A stretch of 64,000 nt of DNA from Streptomyces sp. S3(2020) (GTDB taxonomy: Bacteria > Actinomycetota > Actinomycetes > Streptomycetales > Streptomycetaceae). Positions 9,202-17,409 of this stretch are shown piece after piece. The position numbers and the translations under genes are program-made. How positions within the stretch are numbered: the stretch's first letter is position 1; each line of letters begins with the position of its first letter. Location of the stretch: NCBI RefSeq assembly GCF_013044505.1, contig NZ_JABERD010000016.1:17457-81456 (forward strand), in the 5' to 3' direction. The notes below the pieces were generated by a model, which was given only the letters and a program-made list of their open reading frames with translations, made no database searches and was not told the origin of the DNA.

Positions 9202-9864
9202 CTAGGCAGTGCGGTGGCGGAAGAGGAAGCGCTGGAGGCCGGACAGGGCCAGGTCCAGGACCACGGCGATCACGGCGACCAGCACCGCGCCGCCGAGCAC
9301 CTGCACGAGGTCGCGCTGGGCCAGACCGTCGAAGACGTAGCGGCCGAGGCCGCCGAAGGAGACGTACGCGGCGATGGTCGCCGTGGCGACGACCTGGATC
9401 AGCGCCAGGCGCAGGCCCGTCATGATCAGGGGGAGCGCGAGCGGGAACTCCACCTGGAACAGCACCTGGTGGCCGCGCATGCCCTGCCCGCGGGCGGCGT
9501 CGCGGACGTCCGGGTCGACGGCGGTCATCCCGGCGTAGGTGTTGGTGACGATCGCCGGGACCGCGAGGGCGACCAGGGCGACGTACACCGGCAGCATCGA
9601 CAGTCCGCCGGCCAGGAAGACCAGGACCACCAGGCCGACGGTGGGCAGTGCGCGGCCGAAGGACGCGAGGTTGATCGCGACGAACGCGCCCTTGCCGGTG
9701 TGGCCGATCAGCAGTCCGAGCGGGAGGCCGATCGCGGCCGCGATGAGGGTCGCGAGCAGCGAGTACTGGAGGTGCTCGGCGAGCCGGTGGGCGATGCCGT
9801 CCGAGCCGGACCAGCTCGCGCCGCTGGTCAGCCAGGTGCCGAGGTTCTTGAAGAGTTCGTACAT
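9202..9864 (-). CDS. opuCD: Osmoprotectant ABC transporter permease (second)
   Basis: 220 residues from an ATG that shares one base with the stop of the preceding permease gene (TGATG), so translation is coupled. About five to six membrane helices are visible. The EAA-type loop that contacts the ATPase is around residues 133-150 (DAARGQGMRGHQVLFQVEFP). It pairs with the adjacent permease to form the channel of an OpuC/OsmU-type importer. A longer open frame running upstream to 10488 is a chance extension across the neighbouring gene. Confidence 0.9.
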   Translation of the reverse strand: MYELFKNLGTWLTSGASWSGSDGIAHRLAEHLQYSLLATLIAAAIGLPLGLLIGHTGKGAFVAINLASFGRALPTVGLVVLVFLAGGLSMLPVYVALVALAVPAIVTNTYAGMTAVDPDVRDAARGQGMRGHQVLFQVEFPLALPLIMTGLRLALIQVVATATIAAYVSFGGLGRYVFDGLAQRDLVQVLGGAVLVAVIAVVLDLALSGLQRFLFRHRTA

Positions 9865-10505
9865 CAGGCTCGCCGCCTCTTCCACGGGGTGAGGACGTAC
9901 TGGAGGGCGACCAGCAGGGCGTCCGCGACCACCGCGAGCAGGATCGTGAGGACCACGCCGACGATCACCGGGGTCGGGAAGTTGCGCTGGAAGCCGTCGG
10001 TGAAGAGCTGGCCGAGGCCGCCGTCGCCGATGTAGGTGGCGACGCTCACCAGCGAGATCGACATGACCGTCGCGATGCGGACGCCCGCCATGATCACGGG
10101 GAGCGCGAGCGGGAACTCGACGGTGAGGAGCGTGCGCAGCGGGCGGGTGCCCATCGCCTTCGCCGCCTCCTTGGTCTTCGCGGGGACCGAGTCGAGGCCC
10201 TCGACGGTGTTCCGGAGCAGCACGACCAGCGTGTAGACGGTCAGGCCGATCACGGTCGTGGTGCGGGTCAGGCCGCTGACCGGCAGCAGGAGCACGAAGA
10301 TCGCGATCGACGGGATCGTGAACAGGACGTTCGAGAGGCCCAGCAGGAAGCCGCGCAGGGGCCGGACCCGGTGGGCGATCACCGCGAGCGGGAGCGAGAT
10401 CAGGACGCCGAGGAAGACGGCGCTGAGGGCTGCCTGGAGGTGGGAGACCGTGAGGGTGGTGAGGTCGTCGGTGTGGTCGCCGATCCACGACCAGTCGATG
10501 GTCAT
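9864..10505 (-). CDS. opuCB: Osmoprotectant ABC transporter permease (first)
   Basis: 213 residues. It begins inside the ATGA overlap with the ATPase stop codon and ends in the TGATG overlap with the next permease, so all three are translationally coupled. Membrane helices start around residue 25, and the cytoplasmic EAA loop is at about 110-130 (AAKAMGTRPLRTLLTVEFP). It is homologous to the downstream permease, and the heterodimer is the usual arrangement in OpuC systems. The C-terminus is basic (WKRRRA), consistent with a cytoplasmic end. Confidence 0.9.
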   Translation of the reverse strand: MTIDWSWIGDHTDDLTTLTVSHLQAALSAVFLGVLISLPLAVIAHRVRPLRGFLLGLSNVLFTIPSIAIFVLLLPVSGLTRTTTVIGLTVYTLVVLLRNTVEGLDSVPAKTKEAAKAMGTRPLRTLLTVEFPLALPVIMAGVRIATVMSISLVSVATYIGDGGLGQLFTDGFQRNFPTPVIVGVVLTILLAVVADALLVALQYVLTPWKRRRA

Positions 10506-11539
10506 GCGGTCACCACCCTGGCCTCGCTGTGCGCCTGTCCGGCGTGCCGGTGGATGTCGTCACGGGACGAGACACCGGTGAGGACGCCGTCGGCGTCGAC
10601 ACGGGCGATCAGGCCGGTGGGGGAGGCGATGGACTCGTTGAGCGCCGCCAGCAGGGAGTCGCCGTCGGCCAGCGGCCGTACGGGGACTTCGGCGGCCTCC
10701 GACTTCCAGTGCAGCGGCTTGCGGGCCTCGTCGAGTACGAGGGTCCAGGCGCCCCCTTCCGGGGCCGGACCCTGCGGAACCTCCGCCAGGCTCTTCAGCG
10801 AGAGCAGCTTGAGACCGCGCTCGGCGCCGAGGAAGTCGGCCACGAAGTCGTCGGCGGGGCGGGCGAGGAGTTCGGTGGGGCCGGCGCACTGGACGAGGTG
10901 GCCGCCGGTGCGGAAGACGGCGATGCGGTCGCCGAGCCGGACCGCTTCGTCGATGTCGTGCGTGACGAAGACGATGGTCTTGCCCAACTCCTTCTGGAGC
11001 CGCAGGAGTTCGTCCTGGAGCTGGGTGCGCACGACAGGGTCGACCGCGCCGAACGGTTCGTCCATGAGCAGCACCGGCGGGTCGGCGGCCAGCGCGCGGG
11101 CCACACCGACGCGCTGCTGCTGGCCGCCGGAGAGCTGGTGCGGGTAGCGCTTGCCGGCGTCCGGTGCCAGGCCCACGGTCTCCAGGAGCTCGGCGGCGCG
11201 GGCGCGGGCCTTCTTGCGGCCGTGGCCGAGGAGGAGCGGCACGGTGGCGATGTTGTCGAGCACCGTGCGGTGCGGGAAGAGGCCGGCCTGCTGGATGACG
11301 TAGCCGATGGAGCGGCGCAGTTCGGCCGCGTCCTGGTGGGTGATGTCCTTGCCGGCCACCTTGATGGTGCCGGAGGTCGGTTCGACCATCCGGTTGATCA
11401 TTCTGAGGGTGGTCGTCTTGCCGCAGCCGGAGGATCCGACGAGGACGGTCACGCCGCCTTCCGGCATGTCGAGGGTCAGGTCGTGGACTGCTGTCGTGCC
11501 GTTGGGGAAGCGCTTGTGCACCGCGTCGAACTGGATCAT
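10502..11539 (-). CDS. opuCA: Osmoprotectant ABC transporter ATP-binding protein with CBS domain
   Basis: 345 residues. Walker A GSSGCGKTTT (about 36-45), the Q-loop, signature LSGGQQQR and Walker B VLLMDEP followed by the D-loop are all intact. A C-terminal CBS-type region (about 270-330) is the part known in OpuA/OpuC ATPases to sense ionic strength. It is first gene of the operon opuCA-CB-CD-CC, which imports compatible solutes under osmotic stress. Its ATG lies 141 bases from the divergent lyase gene start. Regulation is presumably osmotic, but no known operator was recognised in the spacer. Confidence 0.92.
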   Translation of the reverse strand: MIQFDAVHKRFPNGTTAVHDLTLDMPEGGVTVLVGSSGCGKTTTLRMINRMVEPTSGTIKVAGKDITHQDAAELRRSIGYVIQQAGLFPHRTVLDNIATVPLLLGHGRKKARARAAELLETVGLAPDAGKRYPHQLSGGQQQRVGVARALAADPPVLLMDEPFGAVDPVVRTQLQDELLRLQKELGKTIVFVTHDIDEAVRLGDRIAVFRTGGHLVQCAGPTELLARPADDFVADFLGAERGLKLLSLKSLAEVPQGPAPEGGAWTLVLDEARKPLHWKSEAAEVPVRPLADGDSLLAALNESIASPTGLIARVDADGVLTGVSSRDDIHRHAGQAHSEARVVTA

Positions 11540-11680
11540 GAGATGTCCCTTGCCCGGCTGTATAACGTCATGCAGAGTTCTCTGTAGCTGAATAACTTGT
11601 CAACGGGTTGGTGTAAATCCGAAGTAACGGATGACCGGCAGGCAAGATCGTGTGTCCGGGTTGAGGGGAGTTTGGGCTTT

Positions 11681-13378
11681 ATGTCGTCTCGAATCGTGGA
11701 CACACCTTTTCCGGTGCACACCGGCCTCGTCGTCCTCGACGGGATCGGACTCGGGATCGCGGACGTCGTGCGGCTCGCCGACGGGGTCGCGCGGCCGGTG
11801 CCCGGCACCGATGCGATGAAGCGGGTGAACGAGTCCTGGGACGCCGCCCGGCAGATCGCCGCGACCGGACGCGTCTACGGCCGCTCCACCGGGGTCGGCG
11901 CCAACCGGAACGAGTCCGTGCCCACCGAGGCGGCCGCGGAACACGGCTTGCGGCTGCTGCGCAGCCACGCCGGGGCGATCGGGGAGGAGCTCCCGGCGAG
12001 ACAGGTCCGCGCGATGCTCGCGGTGCGGGCGAACCAGCTGCTGGCCGGCGGCGCGGGGCTGCGGCCGACCGTGGTCACCGCACTGTGCGAGGCGCTGGAG
12101 AACGGGGCCTACCCGGTCGTCAACGAGTTCGGCTCGGTCGGGACCGGGGACATCGCCGCGTTGGCCCAGGTGGGGCTGGCGTTGGCGGGGGAACACCCGT
12201 GGCGGGACGCGGCGGACGCGGGCGGGGGTGTTTCCGGCAGCTTCGGCGGGCCCGGTGCGGGCGGCACCTCCGGCGGGCTCGGCGTGGGTGGCGCTGTCGG
12301 GGGCTCGGGCGCGGGGCCTTCCGGTGCCGCGGGCGCGCGACTTGCCGGTGCCTTCGGTGGGGTCGGTGCGGTTGCCTCCGGTGGGTTCCGAGGTGTGGGC
12401 GGTGCTCCCGCGCCGCAGCTCCTCGACAACAACGACGCGCTCGCCTTCATCAGCAGCAACGCCCTCACGCTCGGGCAGGCCGCCCTCGCCCTGCACGAGC
12501 TGCGTGGGCTGTTGGAGGCCACGCAGGTCGTCGGGGCGCTGTCGCTGCTCGCCGTGGACGGGTCGCACGAGGCGTACGCGGCGCCCGTGCACGCCGCCCG
12601 GCCGCACCGGGGGTCCGCCGAAGTGGCGCGGCGGATGCGGGAGTTGATCGGCGCCGACGAGCGGCCCACCCCGCCGCTCGGACGGATCCAGGACCCGTAC
12701 GGCTTCCGGTGTCTGCCCCAGATCCACGGTCCCGCCCATGACGCCGCAGACGCCCTGGAGGCGGTCGTCGCGATCGAGATCAACGCGGCCGCGGAGAACC
12801 CGCTGATCATCCCCGAGGACATGGCCGCCTACCATCACGGCGGCTTCTACCAGGCCCAACTCGTCCTCGCCCTGGACCACTTCAGGCTGGCGCTGACGCA
12901 GGTCGCCCGGCTGTCGACGTCACGGCTCTCCACCCTCAACGAACCCGCCTACACCCGTCTGCGCCCCTTCCTCGCCGACCACGAACCCGCCTCCTCCGGC
13001 GTGATGATCCTGGAGTACGCCGCCGGCGCCGCCCTCGGCGATCTGCGGGCCTTCTCGGCCCCCGCGTCGCTCGGTCACGCTGTACTCTCCCGAGGCGTCG
13101 AGGAACAGGCCAGCTTCGCCTCGCTCGCCGCACGTCAGACACTGCGGGCGTGCGGTGCGTACCGTCTGGTGGTGGGCTGCGAACTCGTCGCCGCCGTACG
13201 GGCGCTGCGCCAGCGCGACCTCGGCCCCGACCCGGACCTCCCGGTGGGCCGCGCGCTGGAGCTCGCCAAGTCGGTGCTCGACGAGGACCAGGCCGACCGG
13301 CCGCTCACGGACGACGTGACGGCGGCGACCGCACTGCTCGACCGGTTCACGGACATCTGGAGGGGGAGCGAGTCATGA
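11681..13378 (+). CDS. HAL/PAL-family aromatic amino acid lyase homologue with altered MIO motif
   Basis: 565 residues from an ATG preceded by GAGGGGAG at ten bases. Family landmarks are present: the YGRSTGVGAN loop with the catalytic Tyr, IQDPYGFRCLPQIHG, and EINAAAENPL. Canonical members have an Ala-Ser-Gly triad in GSVGASGDLAPL that cyclises to the MIO electrophile. Here the segment reads GSVGTGDIAAL (triad at residues 154-156 aligned as Gly-Thr-Gly, one residue shorter), so the Ser is absent. A glycine-rich insert (about 181-242) follows. The stop codon overlaps the start of an RpiR-type regulator gene (ATGA). It could be an unusual lyase, an enzyme with another chemistry, or inactive; ordinary histidine ammonia-lyase is not a safe name. 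Confidence 0.8.
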   Translation: MSSRIVDTPFPVHTGLVVLDGIGLGIADVVRLADGVARPVPGTDAMKRVNESWDAARQIAATGRVYGRSTGVGANRNESVPTEAAAEHGLRLLRSHAGAIGEELPARQVRAMLAVRANQLLAGGAGLRPTVVTALCEALENGAYPVVNEFGSVGTGDIAALAQVGLALAGEHPWRDAADAGGGVSGSFGGPGAGGTSGGLGVGGAVGGSGAGPSGAAGARLAGAFGGVGAVASGGFRGVGGAPAPQLLDNNDALAFISSNALTLGQAALALHELRGLLEATQVVGALSLLAVDGSHEAYAAPVHAARPHRGSAEVARRMRELIGADERPTPPLGRIQDPYGFRCLPQIHGPAHDAADALEAVVAIEINAAAENPLIIPEDMAAYHHGGFYQAQLVLALDHFRLALTQVARLSTSRLSTLNEPAYTRLRPFLADHEPASSGVMILEYAAGAALGDLRAFSAPASLGHAVLSRGVEEQASFASLAARQTLRACGAYRLVVGCELVAAVRALRQRDLGPDPDLPVGRALELAKSVLDEDQADRPLTDDVTAATALLDRFTDIWRGSES

Positions 13379-14289
13379 GCGCGGAGGAGACGGCGGAGGA
13401 AACGGCGGAAGAGCCGGCGCAGGAGTCGGCCGAGCGGACCACGGCCCCGGCCGCGGCCGACAGCCCGGCCGCACGGCTCCAGGCGCTCTTCGAGGGGCAC
13501 CGGCTCACACCGACCCAGCGGCGCATCGCGCACAGCATGGTGCGGCGCGCCGCCGACGTGCCGTTCCTGTCCAGCGTCGAGCTGGCCGAGCTCGCCGGGG
13601 TCAGCCAGCCGTCCGTGACCCGCTTCGCGGTCGCCCTCGGCTTCGACGGCTACCCGGCCCTGCGCAAGCACCTGCGCGAGGTCGCGCCCGCCGAGCAGAG
13701 CGCGGCCTCGGCGTCGTACAACGAGTACCAGCAGGCCGTCGAGGCCGAGATCGAGAACCTCAGGCACCTGGCGGAGCTGCTCGCCGACCCGCGGCCCGTG
13801 CAGAAGGCCGGACGGCTCCTGGCGGCCTCGCGTCCGCTGCCGGTGCTGGGCCTTCGGGCCGCGGCCTCCCAGGCGTACGGCTTCGCGTACTTCGCCGCCA
13901 AGGTCCATCCGGACGTACGGCTGCTCCACGAGGGCGGCACGATGATCCACGACCGGATCGACGCCGCCGTCCGCGCGGGCGCCTCGACGCTGCTGTGCTT
14001 CGCGCTGCCCCGGCATCCACGGGAGGTCGTGGACACCCTCGCGTACGCGAAGGAGGCCGGGCTGACCGTCGTCACCGTCGCCGACTCCGCGTTCGCGCCG
14101 GTCGCCAAGGTGTCCGATCTGCTGCTCCCGGCCGCCGTCGGCACCGGGCTCGCCTTCGACACCGCGTGCGCGCCGATGCTGCTCGGGCGGGTGCTGCTGG
14201 AGGCCATGTGCGACGACCTGCCGGACGCGCAGGCCCGCCTGGAGGAGTTCGACGCGCGGGCGGCGGCGCGGGGTCTTTTCGTGGAGTGA
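13375..14289 (+). CDS. MurR/RpiR-family transcriptional regulator
   Basis: 304 residues. The ATG is preceded by AGGGGGAG and overlaps the stop of the lyase homologue, so the two are coupled. A disordered acidic N-terminus of about 35 residues precedes an RpiR-type helix-turn-helix (about 38-110, containing VELAELAGVSQPSVTRFAVALG). A SIS domain (about 135-265) would normally bind a phosphosugar or related ligand. Co-transcription suggests that it controls the lyase homologue or its substrate's pathway. The ligand is unknown. Confidence 0.9.
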   Translation: MSAEETAEETAEEPAQESAERTTAPAAADSPAARLQALFEGHRLTPTQRRIAHSMVRRAADVPFLSSVELAELAGVSQPSVTRFAVALGFDGYPALRKHLREVAPAEQSAASASYNEYQQAVEAEIENLRHLAELLADPRPVQKAGRLLAASRPLPVLGLRAAASQAYGFAYFAAKVHPDVRLLHEGGTMIHDRIDAAVRAGASTLLCFALPRHPREVVDTLAYAKEAGLTVVTVADSAFAPVAKVSDLLLPAAVGTGLAFDTACAPMLLGRVLLEAMCDDLPDAQARLEEFDARAAARGLFVE

Positions 14290-14415
14290 CGTGGCTTCGA
14301 GAGCGGCTTCAAGTGCGGCTTCAAGAGCGGCTTAAGACGCTTTAAGACTCGTCTCACGTTCGCTTACTAGCCTGCGCCGCCGAAGGACTGTGCCGGTACG
14401 GCGAGGAGGCGGAAC

Positions 14416-15009
14416 GTGGCACGCGGAGATCGCAGAGCTCAAGGTCTGGCCCGGGTGGCCGTCGTCGTACGCGCCGGGGCCGCGCCGCTGTGGTGGGCCG
14501 GGGTGTTCGCCGCCGGTGTGGGTGTCCTGGTGCCGGGGCTGACCGGGCGCCGGATCGGCGTCCTGGCCGGGGCGGCGCTGTTCATCGTCGCGGCGGCCGT
14601 CGTGTCGTACCGCCGGCGCAAGCGCTACACCGCCCTGACCCGCGGTGCCGCCCGCGCCGGCAAGCACGATGTGCTCCAGGACCGCGCGGTGACCGTGCGG
14701 AACTGGCGCCACGGTCACCGCTGGTGGCTGCTGCTCGCCTTCGCGGCCGCGCTCGCCAGCTCCCTCGTCCTGCCCGCGGCGGGCGGCATGCTGCTCGCCG
14801 GGACCGGCGTGGGACTGCGGCTGAAGGCCGCGTGGCTCGGGCGGCGCGAGCGGGCCGAGGACGCCCTGCTGTGGGTGCGGGTCGACTGGCTCGACGCACG
14901 CGGCGGACGCCCGGCCGGCAAGGCGGTCAAGGCGTACCGCGGCACCGGCATCGCGGCGGGCGACGCGGCCCCGGGCGGGGCGCGCCGCCGTGCCGCGGCA
15001 CTGGTCTGA
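14416..15009 (+). CDS. Integral membrane protein of unknown function
   Basis: 197 residues from a GTG with GAGGAGG upstream. Four hydrophobic segments in two hairpins (about 22-40, 43-63, 100-118, 119-138) are joined by a basic cytoplasmic loop (RRRKRYTALTRGAARAGKHD). A basic soluble tail of about 50 residues ends the protein. No motif is recognised. It is transcribed alone, after the RpiR gene by 126 bases and convergent with the roadblock operon. Confidence 0.75.
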   Translation: MARGDRRAQGLARVAVVVRAGAAPLWWAGVFAAGVGVLVPGLTGRRIGVLAGAALFIVAAAVVSYRRRKRYTALTRGAARAGKHDVLQDRAVTVRNWRHGHRWWLLLAFAAALASSLVLPAAGGMLLAGTGVGLRLKAAWLGRRERAEDALLWVRVDWLDARGGRPAGKAVKAYRGTGIAAGDAAPGGARRRAAALV

Positions 15010-15021
15010 GCGGTTCGCTCG

Positions 15022-15396
15022 TCAGACCTCCAGGTCCTCCTCGATCTTCCGCAGCTGGTGACGGGCCATCGCCAGGTTCGAGCGCTTGGCGTCCAGGACC
15101 AGGTAGATGAACAGGCCGTTGCCGCCGCGACCGCTGATCAGACGGATCAGGTGGTACTGGTCGGACAGCGAGATGAGGATGTCCTCGATCTGGCCCTTGA
15201 GCCCCAGATGCTCCATGGTGCGCATCTTGGCGCGCACGACGTCGGTGTTCCCGGCGGCCGCGACGTTCAGGTCGAAGCCCTTGCTGCCGCCCATCGTGCC
15301 GAGCGCCATACCGCTGGTGTAGTCCACGAGGGCGACTCCGGTCGCGCCTTCGATGGAGGCGAGAGCTTCCTTGAGACAGGTTTCGGTGTTGGCCAT
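15022..15396 (-). CDS. Roadblock/LC7-domain protein (last of operon)
   Basis: 124 residues from the ATG at 15396; a longer in-frame start exists but lacks a ribosome site. It is a full roadblock/LC7 domain: ATGVALVDYTSGMALGT strand, helix, and the DILISLSDQYHLIRLI strand pair ending in a basic helix (LAMARHQLRKIEE). In bacteria such proteins usually regulate small Ras-like GTPases (MglB, or the conservons of Streptomyces), but no GTPase gene lies nearby. It is the fourth gene of the 17222-to-15022 operon and resembles the first gene product in its GVALVD-TSGLALGT block. Confidence 0.85.
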   Translation of the reverse strand: MANTETCLKEALASIEGATGVALVDYTSGMALGTMGGSKGFDLNVAAAGNTDVVRAKMRTMEHLGLKGQIEDILISLSDQYHLIRLISGRGGNGLFIYLVLDAKRSNLAMARHQLRKIEEDLEV

Positions 15397-15422
15397 GGCT
15401 GTGTGTGCCCCTCTACTCGGGT

Positions 15423-15908
15423 TCAACTTTCGGTGGATGTGCGCGCGTTGGTGGTACGTGGCGCGCGCGCCGTTCTCGTTCGTGGGGTGCCGGTCCGGGC
15501 GGGCGCCCTGGCCGGTTTCGCGGGCGTCTCGGCGGGGGCCCGGGAGTCGACGAGGTCCCCGATGCGGGCACTGGCGCGACGGCCCTCCAGATGCAGGCGC
15601 CCGATGCTCACCCCGTCCTGGGCGAGCAGGGTGAGGACGGCCGTGCGGCCCGCCGAGTACGTCGACACATAGCCGTACGCCCCGCGCACCAGCAGTTCGC
15701 GGAAGTCGCCCTGCCCGGTCGCGTCGGCCAGCCGTACGGCGACGCCGAGCGCGGCGGCCGTCAGCGCCGCCATGCCCTCGGGCTCGACGCCGGGTGTGTC
15801 CTGGGCGATGACGAGTCCGTCGACGCTCGCCGCCAGGGCACCGGTGAGGTGCGGCACCCGGCTTCTCAACCGGCGCAGCTCGTCCAGGATCTCGGGTTCG
15901 GCCGCCAT
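15423..15908 (-). CDS. Roadblock/LC7-like protein with low-complexity tail
   Basis: 161 residues from the ATG at 15908, only 34 bases after the preceding gene. Residues 1-120 form a divergent roadblock-like domain (LTGALAASVDGLVIAQD, then LLVRGAYGYVSTYSAGRTAVLTLLA). The last 40 residues are Arg/Thr/Ala/Pro-rich and probably disordered. It belongs to the same operon as two further roadblock-like proteins and could heterodimerise with them. Function unknown. Confidence 0.8.
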   Translation of the reverse strand: MAAEPEILDELRRLRSRVPHLTGALAASVDGLVIAQDTPGVEPEGMAALTAAALGVAVRLADATGQGDFRELLVRGAYGYVSTYSAGRTAVLTLLAQDGVSIGRLHLEGRRASARIGDLVDSRAPAETPAKPARAPARTGTPRTRTARAPRTTNARTSTES

Positions 15909-15942
15909 CAGGTCTCTCCTCTCGGCGCGTGCCCGCTGTCGC

Positions 15943-16821
15943 TCAAAGGGACTCCAGCGCATCCCTGAGCCTCTTCAGCAGCGTGATGTCGGGATCGGCG
16001 ACCCTCAACGGGTCGGTCATGGCCGCATCGGAGGGGCGTGCGGGACCGCGGACTTCCAGGGGAGTGGGCGTGCCGCGGGTCGTGGGGCCGGGTGTGGCCG
16101 CAGGGTCGCGGGTCACGACCCCGGCCGCCGCCAGCCGCCGTACGTCCACCAGGGTGTGGAACGCCGGGCGGCCCAGCCGGCGGGCGATGTCCGGCGCCGC
16201 GCGGACGCCGTCGACCAGGTGCAGCACCGCCCGCTGGCGGGCCGTGAGGCCGGGGGCGGCGAGGGTGTCGCAGTGCAGCAGTGGTGCCTCGTCGGTCGCG
16301 GGGTCGGGCCAGATGCGGTGCAGCAGGTCGCGGCGGCGCAGCGTCTCGTGCTCCAGGGCGGCCACGGTGACCGGGTGCACGGCACCGAGGCGCCCCGCGC
16401 CCGTGTACCGGAAGCGGCCCGGGCTGCTGCTGGGCGCGAGCGCGAAGTAGGCGGCGTCGTACAGCGCCTCCAGGTGGCACAGCTCCAGCGCGCCCCGGGT
16501 GAGCCGGCCGCGCCCGGCCAGCAGGAGCCCGGCGCCGGGAGCGCCGTCGGCCTCGGCGGCCGCCTGGTTCCAGGTGTCGGCGTCGAGTGTGCCGTGGGCG
16601 GTGAGGAGCACGTCGAGGCCCGGCGCCAGGGGGCTCTCGGCGTGCACCACCCGGCCCTCGGCGAGATGCAGGGTGCCGCGCTCGCGGACGAGGACGCCGG
16701 TGGCCCGTTCGGCGGCGAGCCGGGTCAGCATCGGTGAGACGCCGCCCCACGCCCGGTCGCGGGCCTCCGCCTTGTCCCGCACCGGCAGCCGGGGCGGCGG
16801 TGGGGTCCTTACCGTGGTCAT
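15943..16821 (-). CDS. Putative PATAN-like/winged-helix protein in roadblock operon
   Basis: 292 residues. The ATG overlaps the stop of the preceding roadblock gene by four bases. The N-terminal half (about 25-130) resembles the DUF4388/PATAN type, with ATGVLVRERGTLHLAEGRVVHAES in its first part (a ligand- or partner-binding fold often found with roadblock and two-component proteins). The second half (about 180-240) reads like a winged helix (LTARQRAVLHLVDGVRAAPDIARRLG). The assignment rests on pattern recognition, without a profile search. It may be the DNA-binding output of the operon. Confidence 0.65.
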   Translation of the reverse strand: MTTVRTPPPPRLPVRDKAEARDRAWGGVSPMLTRLAAERATGVLVRERGTLHLAEGRVVHAESPLAPGLDVLLTAHGTLDADTWNQAAAEADGAPGAGLLLAGRGRLTRGALELCHLEALYDAAYFALAPSSSPGRFRYTGAGRLGAVHPVTVAALEHETLRRRDLLHRIWPDPATDEAPLLHCDTLAAPGLTARQRAVLHLVDGVRAAPDIARRLGRPAFHTLVDVRRLAAAGVVTRDPAATPGPTTRGTPTPLEVRGPARPSDAAMTDPLRVADPDITLLKRLRDALESL

Positions 16822-17222
16822 CCGAGCACCAGCCGTCCGGTCATCTCACCGAGGCGGATACGGGCCAGCGCGAGGTTGCCCTCCACGCGGGCCAGCCACA
16901 GATGCAGGAAGACGCTGCTGTCGAAGGACGTCCGGACGAAGCACAGGACGTGGTAGCTGTCCCGGTTGCTGATGATCACGTCCTCGACCGGTGGGTCGGC
17001 GGCTCCGTCCGCCGGGTCCTTGGGGTCGTCCGGGGCGAACGCCCGGTGTTCGGCGGCCAGTCGGGCCAGCTCGGCCGCCTCCGCCGCGGCCGCCTCGTGG
17101 TCGCCGCCCGGTGACTCCCCGGCGGTGCCCAGAGCCAGCCCGCTCGTCCAGTCGACCAGGGCGACGCCCCGGGCACCTGGTAGTTGCATGGCTTCGAGCA
17201 GACACTCGTCGATTCCGGGCAC
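16818..17222 (-). CDS. Roadblock/LC7-domain protein (first of operon)
   Basis: 134 residues. The roadblock fold is marked by ARGVALVDWTSGLALGTAG and VEDVIISNRDSYHVLCFVR, with a terminal helix LALARIRLGEM. It is about 10 residues longer in the middle than the last roadblock protein of the operon, with an acidic insert (APDDPKDPADGAADPP). It is the promoter-proximal gene, followed by a four-base overlap with the PATAN-like gene. No GTPase or sensor kinase adjoins, unlike conservon operons. Confidence 0.82.
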   Translation of the reverse strand: MPGIDECLLEAMQLPGARGVALVDWTSGLALGTAGESPGGDHEAAAAEAAELARLAAEHRAFAPDDPKDPADGAADPPVEDVIISNRDSYHVLCFVRTSFDSSVFLHLWLARVEGNLALARIRLGEMTGRLVLG

Positions 17223-17335
17223 CGCGGTTCCCCTCCCGCATGGGGTTCGGCTGAGTGACGCCGAAACTACGCAGGGTGTGCGTGAGGGGTGAGGAATCTG
17301 GCATTTTCCGGTGGAACATTCGCCGGGTGACTAAG

Positions 17336-17374
17336 GTGGGTCAACTGAGCTCGTTTTCCGAACAGTTGACCCAC
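17336..17374. repeat. 12-bp perfect inverted repeat between decarboxylase and roadblock operon
   Basis: GTGGGTCAACTG and its exact complement CAGTTGACCCAC are separated by 15 bases. The site is 36 bases beyond the decarboxylase stop and 113 bases before the roadblock start, both on the minus strand. It may be a terminator for the decarboxylase or an operator for the roadblock operon. On the minus strand the right arm provides a TTGACC hexamer that could be a -35 element. Confidence 0.55.
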
Positions 17375-17409
17375 ATGTCCACCGGCGTGCGTCAATGGCG
17401 CGCGGTTGC

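Noticed and set aside
11540..11680. TTGACA hexamer (minus strand, about 11598-11603) as -35 of the opuC operon
   Set aside because: No acceptable -10 element lies 16-18 bases downstream, so the promoter was not listed.
13181..13380. Upstream extension of the RpiR regulator gene to 13150
   Set aside because: It would overlap the lyase homologue in another frame; the ATG at 13375 has a strong ribosome site and the ATGA overlap.
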